Source of the DNA: a virus
Reading direction: 5' to 3' (one strand)
Length of the DNA: 36,070 nucleotides
Virus record (IMG/VR): IMGVR_UViG_3300005613_000210
Span: 1-36,070 of that record
Part shown: in pieces, positions 1 to 9,066 of the stretch
Layout: each line of letters begins with the position of its first letter
Numbering within the stretch: the stretch's first letter is position 1
The notes under the pieces: model-generated
Told to the model about the DNA's origin: nothing
Databases searched by the model: none
The model's input: the letters and a program-made list of their open reading frames with translations, nothing else
Translations under genes and position numbers: made by a program

Positions 1-132
1 GATCTAACTGAACACATACAAGATGAGTATCCTGGGGCAATTGTACATAACATTTATCCAGCAACAAATCAAACTTCTAGAATCAAAAACGCACAAAGAT
101 ATCAACCAGAAAAACTAACTTGGGGTGAATGA
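1..132 (+). CDS. 3' end of an unidentified structural-region gene (partial)
   Basis: An open frame enters from the left edge and stops at TGA 130-132, leaving 43 residues that end in LTWGE. The start lies outside the window. It sits three bases before the next ATG and is in the same direction as the terminase and tail genes, so it probably belongs to the late structural block (neck or small-terminase area in T4 order). The visible residues carry no motif I recognise, so no function is given. Confidence 0.6.
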   Translation, partial: DLTEHIQDEYPGAIVHNIYPATNQTSRIKNAQRYQPEKLTWGE

Positions 133-135
133 TTA

Positions 136-1449
136 ATGGCACAGTGGAATAAGAATACACAAGACTTCTTGAATCAAGAGAGAAGTCTCTTTGAAGTTTT
201 TGGGGTTGCAACTAGAGATGGAAGGATTGTCGATGATCTCAACAGATTTCCAGTAACTATAAACTCAGATGCTTTTGGAAGAACTAGAACATCTCAACCA
301 CTTACTTTATTTGATAGTTCCCACAGATATAGAGATAATAATCTTTGGGAAAATTTGATTGTAGGAACTGGTTCTACAGTTGGATTTGTAACTACTCAAG
401 GTTTAATCGATATTGCGATTGGAACTACTGCTGGTTGTTCAGTGATTAGAGAAACGACAAAGACATTCTCATATCAACCAGGTAAATCTTTGCTTGTGTT
501 GAATACCTTTGTTCCTGCCACACCAAAAGAAAATCTAAGACAGAGAATTGGTTATTTTGGTGCCGATAATGGAATGTATTTTGAGATTAATGGAACAACA
601 CCTTATTTTGTGAAGAGGAGTTTATCTACTGGCACTGAAACTTCAGTAACACAAGATGATTGGAATATTGACAAGTTAGATGGCACTGGGGTTTCTGGTA
701 TTACATTAGATATCACCAAAGCACAAATTCTTTGGATGGATATTGAGTGGTTGGGCCTTGGTACAGTCAGGATGGGATTTGTCATTGATGGTCAGTTTAT
801 TCATTGCCATTCATTCCATCACGCAAATATTATCCAATCAACTTATATCACAACTGCAGTATTACCTTTGAGATATGAGATTGCGAATACTGGAATTACA
901 ACAAGTTCAAGCACTCTCAAACAAGTATGTTCTACCGTAATTTCTGAAGGTGGTTATGAACTTCGTGGATTACAACAGGCAGTAAATACACCAATTACAT
1001 CACCAGTAGATTTACCATCTCCAGCAGGAACCTATTATCCAGTTATTTCCATTCGTCTTAAATCTTCTCCAAATAGATTAGATGCGATTGTTATTCTGAC
1101 TGCATTATCTCTAATGGGAACAGGAAATGGTCCAGAATATAATTGGCAAATAAGAGCATCCGCAACAACGAGTGGAGGAACTTGGGTTGATGCTGGTATT
1201 GATAGTGCGGTTGAGTATAAAATTGGTGGAACAAGTATAAGTGGTGGGAGAATACTAGCATCTGGATTTTTTAGTTCAACAAATCAATCTTCAACATCAA
1301 TAGATATTCTCAGGGAAGCACTCTTTAAGTTTCAGTTAGAAAGAAATGGATTAACTGGAACACCTTATGAATTAACACTCGTATGTGCTACTAATTCTGC
1401 AGGTGCTGATGTGTTTGCTTCACTGGACTGGGAAGAGATTAGTAGGTAA
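136..1449 (+). CDS. Conserved phage protein of unknown function, probably a virion component
   Basis: This 437-residue protein is rich in Gly, Ser and Thr with many short beta-type stretches, and has no signal peptide or membrane segment. The N-terminus (MAQWNKNTQDF) is polar and is followed by a long beta-rich body, as is common in phage structural or fibre-like proteins. It sits immediately upstream of the terminase, only 5 bases away, where T4 has gp15/gp16 but where T4-like cyanophages carry an extra conserved gene. I do not recognise a T4 orthologue. A structural role is inferred from composition and position; it could equally be an accessory neck or decoration protein. Confidence 0.55.
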   Translation: MAQWNKNTQDFLNQERSLFEVFGVATRDGRIVDDLNRFPVTINSDAFGRTRTSQPLTLFDSSHRYRDNNLWENLIVGTGSTVGFVTTQGLIDIAIGTTAGCSVIRETTKTFSYQPGKSLLVLNTFVPATPKENLRQRIGYFGADNGMYFEINGTTPYFVKRSLSTGTETSVTQDDWNIDKLDGTGVSGITLDITKAQILWMDIEWLGLGTVRMGFVIDGQFIHCHSFHHANIIQSTYITTAVLPLRYEIANTGITTSSSTLKQVCSTVISEGGYELRGLQQAVNTPITSPVDLPSPAGTYYPVISIRLKSSPNRLDAIVILTALSLMGTGNGPEYNWQIRASATTSGGTWVDAGIDSAVEYKIGGTSISGGRILASGFFSSTNQSSTSIDILREALFKFQLERNGLTGTPYELTLVCATNSAGADVFASLDWEEISR

Positions 1450-1454
1450 TTCTT

Positions 1455-4091
1455 ATGAGTGACGTTTACTTAGGAAACCCTTTACTGAAGAAGGCTAATA
1501 CACCGATTGAGTTCACTGAAGAGCAAGTTATTGAATTCTTAAAGTGTAAAGAAGATCCTGTGTATTTTGCTAAGAATTATATCAAAATCGTGTCTCTTGA
1601 TAAAGGTTTGACGCAGTTTAGTCCTTATCATTTTCAGGAAAAGTTAATTAATAACTTTCACGACAATAGGTTTAATATTTGTAAAATGCCACGACAGACT
1701 GGCAAAGCTTTATCGTTAGATACTCCAATTCCAACTCCAAATGGTTGGACAACTATGGGAGATCTTAAAGTTGGTGATAATATTTTATCTCCATCTGGCA
1801 ATTCGGTTTCAGTTACAATGAAAACTGAAACAATGTATAATCACGATTGTTATAAACTATATTTTGATAACGGAGAAGAAATAATTGCTGATGCAAATCA
1901 CTTATGGGAAGTTGATAGTTCATATTGGAGAACTGGAAAAAAAGTTATAACTTCTCAAGAAATATTTGAACAGTATCAAAAAAAATCAGTAAATAAAAGA
2001 GGAAAAGGTGTTCAAGGTTCTCTTTATATTCATAAATCCAATCCAATTAAATTTATCAAAAATAAATTAAATATTGATCCATATTTGCTTGGCGTATGGT
2101 TAGGCGATGGTTATTCATCGGACGGTAGAATCATAGCACATAAAGATGATTATGACTTTTATAAGCAAAAATTTGATGTAGAATATGAAAGAGAATCTAA
2201 TAACTGTATTAGATTTAAGATTAGAAATTTATATTCCAAATTAAAAGAATGTGATTTGCTTAAAAATAAGCATATTCCATTAAAGTATCTTCGTTCTTCT
2301 TACGAAGACAGATTAGAACTTCTTCGTGGATTAATGGATACTGATGGTTCAATCAGAAAAAATAGTAGATCATTTGAGTTCTATCAAAAAAATTATGATA
2401 TAATCTTACAGGTTGTTGAGTTACTTTCTTCTTTGGGCATAAAATCAAATATAAGAAGGAAAGAAATTAAAGAAAATTATTACTATACAGTATCTTTTTC
2501 AACTAAAGAGAGAGTATTTAATCTTCCAAGAAAAATTGCAAATATCAATTCAACAAAATCTGAAAGAAAACAAGAATGTAGACATTATATTCATAAAATA
2601 GAAAAGGTTGATAGTGTACCTGTTGCTTGTATACAGGTTGATAGTGAAGATCATTTATTTTTGTGTGGTAGAACTTTTATTCCCACACATAATTCAACTA
2701 CAGTTGTCTCATACCTCCTTCATTATCTAATTTTTAATGACAGCGTAAATATTGGTATTCTAGCAAACAAGGCAGCAACCGCAAGAGAACTTCTTGGAAG
2801 ACTGGCAACATCTTATGAGAATCTGCCGAAATGGATGCAGCAGGGTATTATTTCTTGGAATAAAGGATCTATTGAACTTGAGAATGGATCAAAAATATTA
2901 GCAGCATCTACTTCTGCAAGTGCTGTTCGAGGAATGTCATTTAATATTCTATTTTTGGACGAATTTGCATTCGTTCCAAATCATGTTGCTGACTCGTTTT
3001 TTGCATCTGTTTATCCTACTATCACATCTGGTAAAAATACTAAAGTTATTGTAGTTTCTACACCTCACGGTATGAATCATTTCTACCGTATGTGGCATGA
3101 TGCTGAAAAGGGAAAAAATGAATATGTTCCGACAGATGTTCATTGGTCCGAAGTTCCAGGAAGAGATGAGGAATGGAAGAAGCAAACTATTGCTAATACT
3201 TCTGAGCAGCAGTTTAAGGTTGAGTTTGAATGTGAATTTTTAGGATCTGTTAATACTCTTATTAATCCATCAAAACTTAGAAATCTTGTATACGAAGATC
3301 CAATAAAGAAAAATGCAGGAATATATGTTTATGAAAATCCAGTAGAGGGAAATAATTACTTAATTACTGTTGATGTTGCTCGTGGAATTGGTAATGATTA
3401 TTCTGCATTTATTGTCTTTGATATTACAAACTTTCCATATAAAGTTGTAGCCAAATATAGAAATAATGAAATAAAACCAATGATGTTTCCAAGCATTGTA
3501 GATGAAGTTGGAAGAGGTTACAATAATGCTTGGTTATTGGTGGAAGTTAATGATATTGGAGACCAAGTTGCAAGCATTTTACATTATGACTTGGAATATG
3601 ACAATATATTAATGGCATCAATGAGAGGTCGGGCAGGGCAGATAGTTGGCACTGGGTTTAGTGGTAAAAAGTCTCAACTTGGAGTGAGAATGACTGCCGC
3701 AGTTAAAAAACTTGGATGCTCCAATCTTAAAACACTCTTAGAAGATGATAAGATATTACTATGTGATTATGATATTATTTCTGAGCTTACTACTTTTATT
3801 CAAAAACACAATTCATTTGAAGCAGAAGAAGGTTGCAATGATGATTTAGCCATGTGTATGGTTATTTTTTCGTGGTTAGTTGCTCAGGATTATTTTAAAG
3901 AAATGACGGATAATGATGTTCGCAAAAGAATATATGAAGAGCAAAAAAATCAGATAGATCAAGATATGGCACCTTTTGGATTTATTTCTGATGGATTTGA
4001 AGATATTAATAAAAGTTTTACTGATGAATCTGGTGATAGATGGTATGTAGATGAATATGGAGATAGAAGTTTTATGTGGGATTATATGTAA
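1455..4091 (+). CDS. 17: Terminase large subunit gp17, interrupted by an intein
   Basis: This is the DNA-packaging motor, an ATPase plus nuclease that docks on the portal. The 878-residue precursor carries a 329-residue intein (residues 85-413); removal leaves about 549 residues against 610 in T4. The P-loop reads PRQTGK, then the intein, then STTVV, so the Walker A motif exists only after splicing. Walker B is NILFLDEFAF (D502, E503, precursor numbering) and the coupling motif is STPHG. The RNase H-like nuclease domain has D640 in VDVARG, an acidic EVNDIG and a late NDDLAM, matching the T4 gp17 metal-binding triad. It is followed by gp18, gp19 and gp20 as in T4. The assignment is secure; the small terminase subunit is not in the window. 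Confidence 0.95.
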   Translation: MSDVYLGNPLLKKANTPIEFTEEQVIEFLKCKEDPVYFAKNYIKIVSLDKGLTQFSPYHFQEKLINNFHDNRFNICKMPRQTGKALSLDTPIPTPNGWTTMGDLKVGDNILSPSGNSVSVTMKTETMYNHDCYKLYFDNGEEIIADANHLWEVDSSYWRTGKKVITSQEIFEQYQKKSVNKRGKGVQGSLYIHKSNPIKFIKNKLNIDPYLLGVWLGDGYSSDGRIIAHKDDYDFYKQKFDVEYERESNNCIRFKIRNLYSKLKECDLLKNKHIPLKYLRSSYEDRLELLRGLMDTDGSIRKNSRSFEFYQKNYDIILQVVELLSSLGIKSNIRRKEIKENYYYTVSFSTKERVFNLPRKIANINSTKSERKQECRHYIHKIEKVDSVPVACIQVDSEDHLFLCGRTFIPTHNSTTVVSYLLHYLIFNDSVNIGILANKAATARELLGRLATSYENLPKWMQQGIISWNKGSIELENGSKILAASTSASAVRGMSFNILFLDEFAFVPNHVADSFFASVYPTITSGKNTKVIVVSTPHGMNHFYRMWHDAEKGKNEYVPTDVHWSEVPGRDEEWKKQTIANTSEQQFKVEFECEFLGSVNTLINPSKLRNLVYEDPIKKNAGIYVYENPVEGNNYLITVDVARGIGNDYSAFIVFDITNFPYKVVAKYRNNEIKPMMFPSIVDEVGRGYNNAWLLVEVNDIGDQVASILHYDLEYDNILMASMRGRAGQIVGTGFSGKKSQLGVRMTAAVKKLGCSNLKTLLEDDKILLCDYDIISELTTFIQKHNSFEAEEGCNDDLAMCMVIFSWLVAQDYFKEMTDNDVRKRIYEEQKNQIDQDMAPFGFISDGFEDINKSFTDESGDRWYVDEYGDRSFMWDYM
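1707..2693 (+). mobile_element. LAGLIDADG intein in the terminase P-loop, class 3 features
   Basis: The in-frame insertion covers precursor residues 85-413 (329 aa). It begins ALSLDTPIPTP and ends FIPTHN, followed by Ser414 (+1). The first residue is Ala, so the usual Cys/Ser/Thr1 nucleophile is absent. Three residues fit the class 3 signature: Trp151 in block B (NHLW, after H149), Cys392 at block F position 4 (VACIQV) and Thr411 just before the terminal His-Asn. The central homing endonuclease has both LAGLIDADG helices: LLGVWLGDG (211-219) and LLRGLMDTDG (289-298). The reading frame is intact, so splicing and nuclease activity are both plausible. Confidence 0.93.
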
Positions 4092-4102
4092 TAGTGATAA
4101 AT

Positions 4103-4110
4103 TATAAATA
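4103..4110 (+). promoter_or_regulatory. T4-type late promoter upstream of gene 18
   Basis: An exact TATAAATA lies 34 bases before the gp18 start and just after the terminase stop. T4 late promoters consist of this -10 box alone and are read by the gp55 sigma factor, which this phage encodes. A strong AGGAG ribosome site follows at 4133-4137. Confidence 0.8.
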
Positions 4111-4144
4111 ATTTTAGAATAATTCTGGATGTAGGAGAATACAG

Positions 4145-6301
4145 ATGCCACTAAATTTAGCATCTCCTGGAATTGTAGTAAGGGAAGTTGATTTAACTAT
4201 TGGAAGAACTACACCTTCTTCAAACAAAGTTGGGGCATTAGTAGCACCATTTGCGAAAGGTCCTGTAGATTTACCTATTTTAGTAGAGAATGAGAATGAT
4301 TTACTAAACACTTTTGGAGAGCCATATTCAACTGATAAGCACTACGAGCATTGGTTGTCAGCATCATCTTATCTTTCTTATGGTGGATCCATGAGAATTG
4401 TGAGAGCTAATGATGCAGATTTAAGAAATGGATTTGTAGGAACTGCTTCAAGTGTCAAAATTGACAGTCTAGATCACTATAATGCTCTTGGATATGATGA
4501 AAATACACTTTCTGGAGTTGTAGTTGCTGCAAGAAATCCAGGATCTTGGTCAAATGGAGTTAGAGTTGCAATCATTGACTCCAAAGCAGATCAAATCCTT
4601 TCAGGTGTTACTACATCAGGCATTGGTGTCGGATATGGAGTAACTCAATCCATTAGTTCTGTGTTACCTGGCGCTGGAACTACTTCAGTTTTAGATGGAT
4701 ATTTGAAGGGAATTATTACTGAAGTTGGTAATGGTAATATTTCGGTAAAATTAATCTCACATGTTTCTGCCGCTGGCACCGAAACTAATGTGGATTATCA
4801 ACAATCGGGAGTTTATGCATTTTCAAACTCTGGAAGTGTAGCAATTCATACTAATGGTCAGTCTTCATCTTACGCAAGCACTTCTTATACATCTCAATTA
4901 GATTGGTTTGACCAACAAACAATCGGTGTTACTACTACCTCCACAATTTCTTGGAATAATATTGCACCACGTCCTGGAACTTCTGCATACGCAGCTGCAA
5001 GAAACTCCAGATTTGATGAAGTACATGTTGTAGTTATTGACTCACTCGGAACTATTACTGGAAATGCTGGCACGATTCTTGAAAAACATGTCAGCCTTTC
5101 TAAGGCATCGGATGCTGAGTTTTCTGTAGGAAGTCCATCGTATTGGAGAAGTTACCTTGCAAACACTTCCGAGTACATTTATGGATTGGGAGCTCCTGTT
5201 GGAGTTGTAACCACAGGATTTAGTTCTGGATTTAATCTTGCTTCTGATGTTGGTTGGGACCAAGATGCTGAAGGTATTATCTTCGCAGCTTCTGGTTCTT
5301 CTACAGATAGTCTTGCTGGAGGTTTAAATTATAACGGCAATTCTAATACTACATCAACTGGTTCTTTAACAGCAACTCTTGCAGAGTTGTCAGATGGATA
5401 CGATTTATTTGAATCTACCGATAATTATACCATTGATTTCTTATTGATGGGATCTGCTGCTTATGATATTTCAACTGCTCAGGCTCTTGCAAATAAACTA
5501 ATTTCCGTTGCGGAATTAAGAAAAGACGCTGTTGCATTCATCTCACCATATAGAGGTGCTGCACTTACAGATACTTCAGATCAAACTGCAGTTGCGATTA
5601 GATCTGCTGCAGACATTACTGATAATGTGCTTTCATTCTATTCATCGGTTGCTTCATCTTCATATGCAATCTTTGATAGTGGATACAAATACATGTATGA
5701 TAGATTCTCAAATACATTTAGATATGTGCCACTAAATGGTGATATTGCAGGTCTTTGTGCTCGCAATGACATCAACAACTTCCCATGGTATTCTCCTGCG
5801 GGAACGACAAGAGGTGCTATCTTAAATGCGGTGAAACTTCCTTACAATCCAACCAAATCACAAAGAGATCGTCTCTACTCTGCAAGAGTAAACTCAGTAA
5901 TTTTCTCTCCTGGAGCAGGAATCATCTTATTTGGCGATAAAACTGGTCTTGCAAGAGCTTCAGCATTTGACAGAATCAACGTGCGTAGATTGTTTATTTA
6001 CCTTGAAAATGCAATTTCTCAAGCTGCTAAAGATGCATTGTTTGAGTTTAATGATGAAGTTACAAGAACAAACTTTGTAAACACTATTGAACCTTTCCTC
6101 CGTGATGTACAATCTAACAGAGGAATCATCGACTATGTTGTTATTTGCGATGAAACAAATAACACTGCTGCTGTGATAGATAATAATGAATTCGTTGCTG
6201 ACATCTACATCAAACCATCAAGATCGATTAACTTCATCGGTCTAACATTCATTGCCACCAAAACTGGTGTTGACTTTGAAGAAGTTATCGGAAACGTTTA
6301 A
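4145..6301 (+). CDS. 18: Contractile tail sheath protein gp18
   Basis: This 718-residue protein (T4: 659) forms the contractile sheath around the tail tube. The N-terminus (MPLNLASPGIVVREVDLT) is the typical sheath start, with the V-x-E-x-D stretch. The C-terminal third carries the conserved sheath core: FNTFRYVPLNG, then INNFPWYSPAG, VNSVIFSPGAG and RRLFIYLENAI. The middle region is Gly/Ser-rich and variable, as expected for surface-exposed sheath domains. A late promoter and a strong AGGAG seven bases before the ATG suit a highly expressed virion gene. The tail tube gene follows 21 bases later. Confidence 0.96.
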   Translation: MPLNLASPGIVVREVDLTIGRTTPSSNKVGALVAPFAKGPVDLPILVENENDLLNTFGEPYSTDKHYEHWLSASSYLSYGGSMRIVRANDADLRNGFVGTASSVKIDSLDHYNALGYDENTLSGVVVAARNPGSWSNGVRVAIIDSKADQILSGVTTSGIGVGYGVTQSISSVLPGAGTTSVLDGYLKGIITEVGNGNISVKLISHVSAAGTETNVDYQQSGVYAFSNSGSVAIHTNGQSSSYASTSYTSQLDWFDQQTIGVTTTSTISWNNIAPRPGTSAYAAARNSRFDEVHVVVIDSLGTITGNAGTILEKHVSLSKASDAEFSVGSPSYWRSYLANTSEYIYGLGAPVGVVTTGFSSGFNLASDVGWDQDAEGIIFAASGSSTDSLAGGLNYNGNSNTTSTGSLTATLAELSDGYDLFESTDNYTIDFLLMGSAAYDISTAQALANKLISVAELRKDAVAFISPYRGAALTDTSDQTAVAIRSAADITDNVLSFYSSVASSSYAIFDSGYKYMYDRFSNTFRYVPLNGDIAGLCARNDINNFPWYSPAGTTRGAILNAVKLPYNPTKSQRDRLYSARVNSVIFSPGAGIILFGDKTGLARASAFDRINVRRLFIYLENAISQAAKDALFEFNDEVTRTNFVNTIEPFLRDVQSNRGIIDYVVICDETNNTAAVIDNNEFVADIYIKPSRSINFIGLTFIATKTGVDFEEVIGNV

Positions 6302-6322
6302 TTAACCTAGAGGTTTAAAAAA

Positions 6323-6913
6323 ATGGCAACCAGAAATCAAATTAACAACATTCCCTTAAGGAAAATTACTGACTTTAAGAGTAAAATGTCTGGTGGTGGC
6401 ACCAGAAGTAATCTATTTGAAGTTGAACTATCATTTCCAGCAGCAGTTGCAATTGATTCAAATACTTTAGATAAGACAAGATTCCTTGTAAAAACTGCAG
6501 CACTTCCAGCATCTAATATTACACCCATCCCTGTTGCTTTTAGAGGAAGAACTCTAACAGTTGCTGGAGATCGCACATTTGAAACTTGGACCATTACTAT
6601 CATCAACGATACTGATTTTTCAATCAGATCTTCCTTTGAAAAGTGGTCGAATTATATCAATAGACTATCTGATAGTACTGGACAAACTGATCCAGCACTT
6701 TATCAAGCTGATGCATTTGTACACCAATTAAATCGTGATGGATCTATCTTAAGATCTTACCATTTCTACGATTTATTCCCAACAGCAATCTCAGCAATTC
6801 CCCTTTCATATGATACAGAGGCAATTGAAGAGTTTACTGTTGAAATGCAAGTTCTCTGGTGGGAAGCAATCAAGGGAACCTCTGAATCAGCAGGTGGTGA
6901 AGACATTAACTAA
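6323..6913 (+). CDS. 19: Tail tube protein gp19
   Basis: A 196-residue protein (T4 gp19 is 163) placed between sheath and portal, the invariant T4 order. It has the tail-tube fold pattern: an N-terminal NLFEVELSFP strand, TKTAALPAS-type segment (LVKTAALPASN), PVAFRGRTLTVAGD, then FETWTITIINDTDF and a C-terminal LSYDTEAIEEFTVEMQVLWWE strand pair. It polymerises as hexameric rings inside the sheath. An AGAGG ribosome site lies upstream (about 6309-6313). Confidence 0.94.
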   Translation: MATRNQINNIPLRKITDFKSKMSGGGTRSNLFEVELSFPAAVAIDSNTLDKTRFLVKTAALPASNITPIPVAFRGRTLTVAGDRTFETWTITIINDTDFSIRSSFEKWSNYINRLSDSTGQTDPALYQADAFVHQLNRDGSILRSYHFYDLFPTAISAIPLSYDTEAIEEFTVEMQVLWWEAIKGTSESAGGEDIN

Positions 6914-6944
6914 ATATTACACAGTAACAAGATAAGTTTATAAC

Positions 6945-8606
6945 ATGGCGAAACTCTTTGGTTTTTCGATTGATGATAATGAGAAAAAGTCCAAATCTAT
7001 AGTATCCCCCGTTCCTCAGAATGATGAGGACGGGGTTGATTATTATATTCAATCTGGATTTTATGGTCAATACGTAGATATTGAGGGAATATACAGAACA
7101 GAATTTGATCTGATGAGGAGATATAGAGAGATGTCTCTTCACCCAGAGTGTGATTCTGCAATTGAAGATATTGTAAATGAAGCTATCGTTAGTGATTTAT
7201 ATGATTCTCCTGTAGAAATTGAACTAACAAACTTAAATGCAAGTGATAAACTAAAGGAAATAATTAGAAAAGAGTTTAAATCTATCAAAGAGATGATGGA
7301 CTTTGATAGAAAAAGTCATGAGATATTCCGAAATTGGTATGTTGATGGAAGATTATATTATCTCAAAGTTATTGATATGAAGAAACCTCATGATGGGATT
7401 CAAGAATTGAGATATGTTGATCCCATGAAAATGAAGCACGTTCGACAAGAGGTAAAGTCGAATGATGGAGGTAAAATAAATGTTAATAACAGACTTCTTC
7501 CCAATTCAAACTCTTTAGATTCTTATTCAAAGATAGAAGAATATTTCATCTACTCACCAACTCCAAATTATCCTTCGGGTAGTATTGGTGGTGCCTCTAA
7601 AGGTTCAATTAAAATTGCAAAAGACTCAGTAACATATTGTACATCTGGATTAGTTGATAGAAATAAAGGTACAGTGTTGTCTTACTTACACAAGGCAATT
7701 AAAGCATTAAATCAACTTAGAATGATTGAAGATTCTTTGGTGATTTATAGATTATCAAGAGCACCAGAAAGACGTATTTTCTATATTGATGTTGGAAACT
7801 TGCCTAAGGTAAAGGCTGAGCAGTACTTGAAAGAAGTGATGTCTCGTTATAGAAATAAACTGGTATATGATGCAAATACTGGTGAAGTTCGTGATGATCG
7901 CAAGTTTATGAGTATGCTTGAAGATTTCTGGCTCCCTCGTAGAGAAGGTGGTCGTGGAACTGAAATTACAACTTTGCCAGGTGGTCAAAATCTTGGAGAA
8001 ATTACTGATATTGATTATTTCCAGAAAAAACTTTACAGAGCACTTTCAGTACCAGAATCAAGACTTGCTGGAAGTGGAGATGGATTTAATTTAGGTAGAT
8101 CTTCTGAAATATTGAGGGATGAACTTAAGTTTTCAAAGTTTGTTGCTCGTTTGAGAAAAAGATTTTCTCAAATGTTTAATGACATGCTTCGTACTCAACT
8201 TCTTCTGAAAAATATTGTTTCTCCAGAAGATTGGAAGAAAATGGAAGACCATATTCAATATGATTTTCTTTACGATAATCATTTCTCAGAATTAAAAGAA
8301 GCAGAACTTCTTACAAATAGATTGAGTCTTGCAACTACAATTGAACCTTATATTGGAAAATACTACTCCACTGAGTATGTGCGTAAGAAAGTACTTAGAC
8401 AAACTGATTCTGAAATTATCGAAATTGATGAGCAGATAGAGGATGAAATTGAAAAAGGTATTCTTCCAGATCCAAATGTTCCTACAGATGAAATGGGAAA
8501 TCCAATCCCAGATGAGCAGGCAGGAGTAGAAGAAGAAATGCCACCTGAAGAAGCTCCACCAGTTGAAACTGATGTTGAAATAGAGCCCAAAGGTGGCAAG
8601 ATATAA
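6945..8606 (+). CDS. 20: Portal vertex protein gp20
   Basis: A 553-residue protein (T4: 524) forming the dodecameric portal through which DNA is packaged by gp17. Recognisable portal segments include YRTEFDLMRRYREMSLHPE near the N-terminus, AIEDIVNEAIV, YVDPMKMKHVRQE, RAPERRIFYIDVGNLPK, FWLPRREGGRGTEITTLPG and YRALSVPESRL. The C-terminus is acidic and Pro-rich (PPEEAPP), as in cyanophage portals. Its stop codon overlaps a late promoter for gene 67. This gene is widely used as a marker for T4-like cyanophages, and the sequence fits that group. Confidence 0.96.
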   Translation: MAKLFGFSIDDNEKKSKSIVSPVPQNDEDGVDYYIQSGFYGQYVDIEGIYRTEFDLMRRYREMSLHPECDSAIEDIVNEAIVSDLYDSPVEIELTNLNASDKLKEIIRKEFKSIKEMMDFDRKSHEIFRNWYVDGRLYYLKVIDMKKPHDGIQELRYVDPMKMKHVRQEVKSNDGGKINVNNRLLPNSNSLDSYSKIEEYFIYSPTPNYPSGSIGGASKGSIKIAKDSVTYCTSGLVDRNKGTVLSYLHKAIKALNQLRMIEDSLVIYRLSRAPERRIFYIDVGNLPKVKAEQYLKEVMSRYRNKLVYDANTGEVRDDRKFMSMLEDFWLPRREGGRGTEITTLPGGQNLGEITDIDYFQKKLYRALSVPESRLAGSGDGFNLGRSSEILRDELKFSKFVARLRKRFSQMFNDMLRTQLLLKNIVSPEDWKKMEDHIQYDFLYDNHFSELKEAELLTNRLSLATTIEPYIGKYYSTEYVRKKVLRQTDSEIIEIDEQIEDEIEKGILPDPNVPTDEMGNPIPDEQAGVEEEMPPEEAPPVETDVEIEPKGGKI

Positions 8607-8609
8607 ATA
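8602..8609 (+). promoter_or_regulatory. T4-type late promoter upstream of gene 67
   Basis: An exact TATAAATA overlaps the gp20 stop codon (8604-8606) and lies 25 bases before the gp67 start. It would drive the prohead genes 67, 21 and 22 independently of the tail genes. Confidence 0.75.
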
Positions 8610-8634
8610 GTCTTATAATTATACAGTAACTTTT

Positions 8635-8799
8635 ATGGAAGAACTTGTCGATTTGATTGCAACTGGCGAATCTTCGTCCAATATTTCTGATAGAATTAAA
8701 GATATTTTGTACATAAAAGCATCTCAAAGAATTGATGATGCTCGTCCAGAAGTTGCATCCATGATGTTTAATGGTGAGCAAGAAGAGGGTGAAGAATAA
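8635..8799 (+). CDS. 67: Prohead core protein gp67-like (small)
   Basis: This 54-residue frame begins MEELVDLIATG and ends in the acidic tail EQEEGEE. T4 gp67 (80 aa) begins MEGLIEAI, has the same short helical body and ends in an acidic tail; it is an internal prohead core protein cleaved by gp21. Position between portal and protease, a late promoter 25 bases upstream and translational coupling to the next gene (TAATG) support the call. Identity rests on N-terminal similarity, composition and synteny because the protein is so short. Confidence 0.8.
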   Translation: MEELVDLIATGESSSNISDRIKDILYIKASQRIDDARPEVASMMFNGEQEEGEE

Positions 8800-9065
8800 T
8801 GCAAATTACAAAGATAATTTTGACTGAGGAAAGCACAACAACAAGTGCTGGATCTGCATCTAGTATTTCTGATGCAACCTGTGTGAGATTATTTAATTCT
8901 CATAGTGGAGATGTTACAGTTGCTATCAGTACTGTTGTTGGAGCTGCAACAAGTCAATATTTCACGATGCCAACAAAGCATGTTGAGTTTTTACAAAAAA
9001 CTCCCTCTGATGTGATTTGGACAGATACTTCAATAAAAGCAAATAAAGTAGCATTTACAAACTAA
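8799..9065 (+). CDS. Small protein of unknown function in the prohead operon
   Basis: An 88-residue protein whose ATG overlaps the gp67 stop by one base, so it is translationally coupled. The sequence is Ser/Thr/Ala/Val-rich (TTTSAGSASSISD) and ends in beta-type segments (VTVAISTVVGAA, KANKVAFTN), suggesting a small beta-sandwich. No T4 prohead gene (68) resemblance is evident: gp68 is highly charged, this one is not. A minor capsid or decoration role would suit its position, but that is inference. Confidence 0.6.
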   Translation: MQITKIILTEESTTTSAGSASSISDATCVRLFNSHSGDVTVAISTVVGAATSQYFTMPTKHVEFLQKTPSDVIWTDTSIKANKVAFTN

Positions 9066-9066
9066 A

